64,000 nt of DNA from Pedobacter sp. N36a (GTDB taxonomy: Bacteria > Bacteroidota > Bacteroidia > Sphingobacteriales > Sphingobacteriaceae). The stretch spans positions 1 through 64,000 of the forward strand of contig NZ_JACSZW010000011.1 of NCBI RefSeq assembly GCF_014472395.1, written 5' to 3'. Positions 60,579-64,000 of this stretch are shown piece after piece. Each line of letters begins with the position of its first letter. Within the stretch, counting starts at the first letter, position 1. The translations under genes and the position numbers were made by a program. The notes beneath the pieces were generated by a model, which worked only from the letters and a program-made list of their open reading frames with translations, searched no databases and was not told the origin of the DNA.

Positions 60579-63038
60579 CTACTCATAAAAATAAATCCGT
60601 TTAACTCTTTGTGAAATATTTGTTAAAATCTCATAAGGGATGGTTCCAATCTGCTCAGCAAGCATCGCTACGGTCAGCTTTCCATTGAAAACGATCACCT
60701 CATCACCAGTTTTAACATCCAAACCGCTTACATCCAGCATACACATATCCATGCAGATGACACCAACTGTTGGTACCAATTGACCATTGACCAGCATTTT
60801 ACCGACCCCATTTCCAAACCTTCTGGTATAGCCATCAGCATAACCGATTTTTACGGTTGCAATGGTTCCTCCATTGGGTAAAAGCCCTTGTCGACCATAA
60901 CCAACAGTTTCATTTGGCTTCAGTTCTTTTACTTGGGTAATCGTTGTTTTCAATACGGCCACGGTTTGCAAGCCTTTATTATGGTTCAATCCGCCATCGT
61001 GTCCGTATAAACCAATGCCTAAACGGACCATGTCAAACTGGGCTTCCGGATGACGAGAGATGCCCGAGGTATTCGAAATGTGCCAGATAAATTTATAATC
61101 AAGTCCATCGGCTATCTTTTGCGCAATAGTCTTGAACCTTTGAATCTGGTATTGAGTAAATTCATCATGCTGGATTTCATCACTACCTACCAAATGGGAA
61201 AAGGCAGAGGCTACTTTGAGTTTTTTAGTACCCTGAAGCGATTTTAATAACTCAGCAACTTCGGTTTCCTCAAAGCCCAGTCTGTGCATCCCCGTATCAA
61301 TTTTAAGGTGTACCAGATAATCCCGGGTTTCAAAATTCAGGAAATTTAAAAAGCTATTCAGGATGTCAAGGTTATAAATTTCGGGTTCCAGTTTATATTT
61401 CACGATGGCATCAAATGCTGAAGGCTCAGGGCTCATCACCATAATAGGCATCGTAATCCCACCTTTTCTTAAAGCGACCCCTTCGTCAGTATAGGCTACA
61501 GCCAGGTAATCAACTTTATGATATTGTAATACATTGGCAATTTCAAAACTGCCGCTTCCATACGAAAATGCTTTCACCATGGCCATAATTTTTACCCCGG
61601 GCTTCAGCTTATTTCTATAAAATTGCAGGTTTCCGGCAAGCCCATTCAGATCGATCTCCAATACGGTATCATGAACTTTTTGAGCAATCAGCTTACTGAT
61701 ACGCTCAAATTCAAACTTTCTCGCGCCCTTTACCAGGATGGTTTCATCGTAGAAATGCACTGCTGGTAAATGGTCTATAAAATCCTGGGTGCTTTCAAAA
61801 AATGAGGCTTCCAAATCAAATAAAGAGGCCATCGCAGAGATATTAGGCCCGATTCCGATTAATCGCTGCAGATTTTTCTGTTTGAGTAAGTCCGCGATTT
61901 CTTTATAAAGCAGGCTTTCCTTTTTCCCGGTTTCATGCAAATCAGATAGGATTAATGTCTTTTTAGGGTGCTGATTTTGAAGGTTCAGGAAATCAAGTGC
62001 TATCGCAAGAGAAGGGATATCTGCTATATAAGAATCGTCAATTACGGAACATTGGTTAATGCCATTTTTTAGCTCCAGCCTCATCCCTACCCGGTTTAAT
62101 TTCTCCAGACGCGTATCTGCTTCTTCGGGCGTATAGCCCATTGAAAGTAATGTGGCCCAGCAAATGATGCCATTTTCAACAGAAGCCCGGTCGCTGAAAG
62201 GGATCAGACATTCTATTTCCGCAGCTTTATAAATTGCCCGAATATAGGTTTTGTCTTCAATTGGCTCCACAAATGAAATCTGCAAATCCGCTTTTTGACT
62301 CAAACTCCAGGAGAATTTCCTTAGACCAGGAAGTTCCTGAATCGGAATTCCGCTGGTATATTCAGGAGAATAAATGAATAGTTCCGCTTCTTTAAAGAGT
62401 TTCAATTTTTCCAGCAGCTTCACCTTTTGAGAAGGAAAACCCTCGGCATGTGCCTCACCTATATTAGTTAATACGCCAATTGTTGGTTGGATAATGCGCT
62501 GGAGTGCTTCCATTTCATTTTCTTTGGAAATTCCAGCTTCGAAAATCCCAAGCGTATGTTCCTCGCGGATATTCCATACCGAAAGCGGTACTCCGATCTG
62601 AGAGTTAAAACTTTTAGGGCTGCGAATGATGTTATCATCTGCAGCTAAAAGCTGATAAAGCCACTCTTTGACAATGGTTTTCCCATTGCTTCCGGTAATG
62701 GCCAGCACTTTTAAGTCGTATTGATCACGATGAGCAATGGCCAATGTTTGTAAAGCCTGGCCTACATTCTCAACCAATAGCATGTTTGCATCCGGAAAAG
62801 CATTAAAATATTGTTCATCACTGATCACAAAACAACGGATTCCGTTTGCGTAAGCTTCCTTCAGATACTCATGACCATCACGCTTCGCCTGCAAGGCAAA
62901 AAATAAAGAACTTTCAGGGTCAATCACCGCTCTACTATCGATTACCAACCTGGTAATGATCAGCTCCGGCTGAGAAATAAAAGCTTTTGCATGAAGAATT
63001 TCTGCAAAATAGTCAATGGTATAGGTCGTACTGCTCAT
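60579..63038 (-). CDS. Bifunctional MurF (D-Ala-D-Ala ligase) / alanine racemase fusion
   Basis: The protein has 819 residues. The N-terminal MurF part (about 1-450) has the ATP loop AITGSNGKTIVKEW and FEAGISKENEME. The C-terminal alanine racemase (about 455-819) has the PLP Lys in MVKAFSYGSG, the phosphate-binding IWHISNTSG region, and GYGRQG/CMDMCMLD near the catalytic Tyr. The racemase supplies D-alanine and MurF adds D-Ala-D-Ala to the UDP-MurNAc-tripeptide. This fusion is a known Bacteroidota arrangement. A TAATTTTG box ends 4 nt before the ATG. Confidence 0.96.
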   Translation of the reverse strand: MSSTTYTIDYFAEILHAKAFISQPELIITRLVIDSRAVIDPESSLFFALQAKRDGHEYLKEAYANGIRCFVISDEQYFNAFPDANMLLVENVGQALQTLAIAHRDQYDLKVLAITGSNGKTIVKEWLYQLLAADDNIIRSPKSFNSQIGVPLSVWNIREEHTLGIFEAGISKENEMEALQRIIQPTIGVLTNIGEAHAEGFPSQKVKLLEKLKLFKEAELFIYSPEYTSGIPIQELPGLRKFSWSLSQKADLQISFVEPIEDKTYIRAIYKAAEIECLIPFSDRASVENGIICWATLLSMGYTPEEADTRLEKLNRVGMRLELKNGINQCSVIDDSYIADIPSLAIALDFLNLQNQHPKKTLILSDLHETGKKESLLYKEIADLLKQKNLQRLIGIGPNISAMASLFDLEASFFESTQDFIDHLPAVHFYDETILVKGARKFEFERISKLIAQKVHDTVLEIDLNGLAGNLQFYRNKLKPGVKIMAMVKAFSYGSGSFEIANVLQYHKVDYLAVAYTDEGVALRKGGITMPIMVMSPEPSAFDAIVKYKLEPEIYNLDILNSFLNFLNFETRDYLVHLKIDTGMHRLGFEETEVAELLKSLQGTKKLKVASAFSHLVGSDEIQHDEFTQYQIQRFKTIAQKIADGLDYKFIWHISNTSGISRHPEAQFDMVRLGIGLYGHDGGLNHNKGLQTVAVLKTTITQVKELKPNETVGYGRQGLLPNGGTIATVKIGYADGYTRRFGNGVGKMLVNGQLVPTVGVICMDMCMLDVSGLDVKTGDEVIVFNGKLTVAMLAEQIGTIPYEILTNISQRVKRIYFYE

Positions 63039-63042
63039 GGTT

Positions 63043-63050
63043 CAAAATTA
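63043..63050 (-). promoter_or_regulatory. -7 box of murF-alr, leaderless layout
   Basis: The minus strand reads TAATTTTG, an exact match, ending 4 nt before the ATG. Confidence 0.55.
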
Positions 63051-63242
63051 AAGTTTTTGCAGGGATAACCATCGCTTGCTTGTAATATTAGTAAGATTTT
63101 AGCAGCATTCCTCTTTATAGTGATCTCCCCTTTCTACTGAAATACTTTTGCCGATCCTCGCTATATTTATGTTAAACGCTTTATTTGTATTAAAAACGTC
63201 AATATTACGGAAACATGAGATGATTTCTAATTCTGGTCGGTC

Positions 63243-63755
63243 TTGATTGTGTATTATTGTAATACATTGGAAAATTCAGAGAAAAAAACCGTCAAATACG
63301 ATAAGAAAACAGCTTTATTCAAAGCTGAGCATTATTGTGCTTACCAGGAACGCGCACAGCAGGAAGTCAGGAATAAACTTTATGAATGGGGATTGAGGCC
63401 TGATGAGGTGGAAGAAAACATTTCTGAACTCATCACGACCAACTATTTAAATGAAGAAAGATTTGCGCAGGCCTATGTTTCCGGCAAGTTCAACATCAAA
63501 AAATGGGGAAAAATAAAGATCAAGCAGGCTTTAAAACTTAAAAAGGTACCTGAGAAAATGATCTTAAAGGCTTTAAATACGATTGATTATGATGATTATG
63601 TAAAAGCAATATTGGTTTCTGCGGAGAAAAAGTCGAATTTAATTAAGGAAAGTGATCCATATAAAAGAAGGAATAAGCTCATTACACACCTCATGACAAA
63701 GGGTTTTGAAAATAATTTGATCATGGAAGTCCTGAAAGACAACAGCTTATACTAG
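63243..63755 (+). CDS. recX: Regulatory protein RecX
   Basis: The protein is up to 170 residues, made of three helical RecX repeats (CAYQERAQQEVRNKLYEWGL, LITTNYLNEERFAQAYVSGKF, then KIKIKQALKLKKVP and the C-terminal repeat). RecX binds the RecA filament and limits its activity. The start is uncertain: no in-frame ATG is available, and translation could begin at TTG 63243 or at TTG 63267 (LENSEKK). The upstream TTTATTTG is a possible -7 box. Confidence 0.9.
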   Translation: MIVYYCNTLENSEKKTVKYDKKTALFKAEHYCAYQERAQQEVRNKLYEWGLRPDEVEENISELITTNYLNEERFAQAYVSGKFNIKKWGKIKIKQALKLKKVPEKMILKALNTIDYDDYVKAILVSAEKKSNLIKESDPYKRRNKLITHLMTKGFENNLIMEVLKDNSLY

Positions 63756-63781
63756 ATACTCAAATTAATTATAAAAAAAAC

Positions 63782-63811
63782 TTGACAGAAAGATAAAAGT
63801 CCCTATATTTG
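63782..63811 (+). promoter_or_regulatory. Promoter of tRNA-Gly
   Basis: TTGACA (63782-63787), 16 nt, then TATATTTG (63804-63811), an exact TAnnTTTG match. Transcription should start near 63816, giving a 5' leader of about 75 nt before the tRNA. Confidence 0.75.
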
Positions 63812-63891
63812 CATTCCCAAACGAAACAAAGGGTATTAGGAAATACACTTTAAGAAATGGGAACATCGGATGATGTTAAAATAAAAACCAT

Positions 63892-63964
<73 letters not shown>

Positions 63965-63966
63965 CT

Positions 63967-64000
63967 AAATAACTTCAACTATCATGAAGTTATTTAATTT
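63967..64000 (+). terminator. Terminator after tRNA-Gly
   Basis: AAATAACTTCA (63967-63977) pairs perfectly with TGAAGTTATTT (63985-63995). The expected T run meets the window edge. Confidence 0.75.

Overview
The window looks like a chromosomal segment from a Bacteroidota member, most probably a Sphingobacteriaceae/Pedobacter-type organism. The evidence is type III glutamine synthetase, an ECF sigma/FecR/SusC/SusD locus, an Oar-like TonB receptor, an S46 dipeptidyl-peptidase, a MurF-Alr fusion, a primary sigma factor without region 1.1, and many -7 boxes of the form TAnnTTTG. It is mostly housekeeping sequence. There is no phage, IS element, CRISPR array or rRNA.

Layout: 0.4-9 kb holds a TonB-like protein, glnN, purM, an S46 peptidase, and an MFS exporter divergent from a LysR regulator. 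10.3-18.2 kb is one leftward unit: ECF sigma, FecR anti-sigma, SusC with STN domain, SusD, and a periplasmic PPP-type phosphatase. 18.4-22.3 kb is a sulfur/persulfide locus (CstB-like persulfide dioxygenase-rhodanese, two YeeE/YedE half-transporters, TauE/SafE) with a broken Crp-family regulator. Two GTGAC-N4-GTCAC operators sit at identical distances from the -7 boxes of its two transcription units. 22.3-22.8 kb is a mosaic of truncated genes. 22.9-29.1 kb carries a secreted glycoside-hydrolase-like protein and an Oar-like receptor.

29.4-50.2 kb is a run of central-metabolism and maintenance genes (lpd, rpoD, gap with an N-terminal extension, aldo/keto reductase, M28 and S41 peptidases, lolD with two odd partner genes, sucC, a membrane histidine kinase, asnS, an FMN glutamate-synthase-like protein, a YciO/Sua5 protein, nhaA). 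50.2-54.0 kb is a partial trp operon (trpD-trpF-trpB-trpA, without trpE, trpG and trpC). It is preceded by a complete attenuator with a 17-residue leader peptide containing three consecutive Trp codons. 54.1-64 kb holds a KirBac channel, an esterase-SDR-recR unit, an SSS symporter, a LOG-family protein, a DUF502 protein, murF-alr, recX and tRNA-Gly(GCC).

The most interesting points are the trp attenuator and its near-leaderless leader peptide; the pair of equally spaced Crp-type operators beside a frameshifted, 5'-truncated regulator; the two-junction mosaic of gene remnants; the lolD operon with an orphan pre-ATP-grasp domain and a HAD protein lacking its nucleophile; and a recurrent promoter layout in which the ATG lies 3-7 nt after the -7 box, suggesting leaderless mRNAs.
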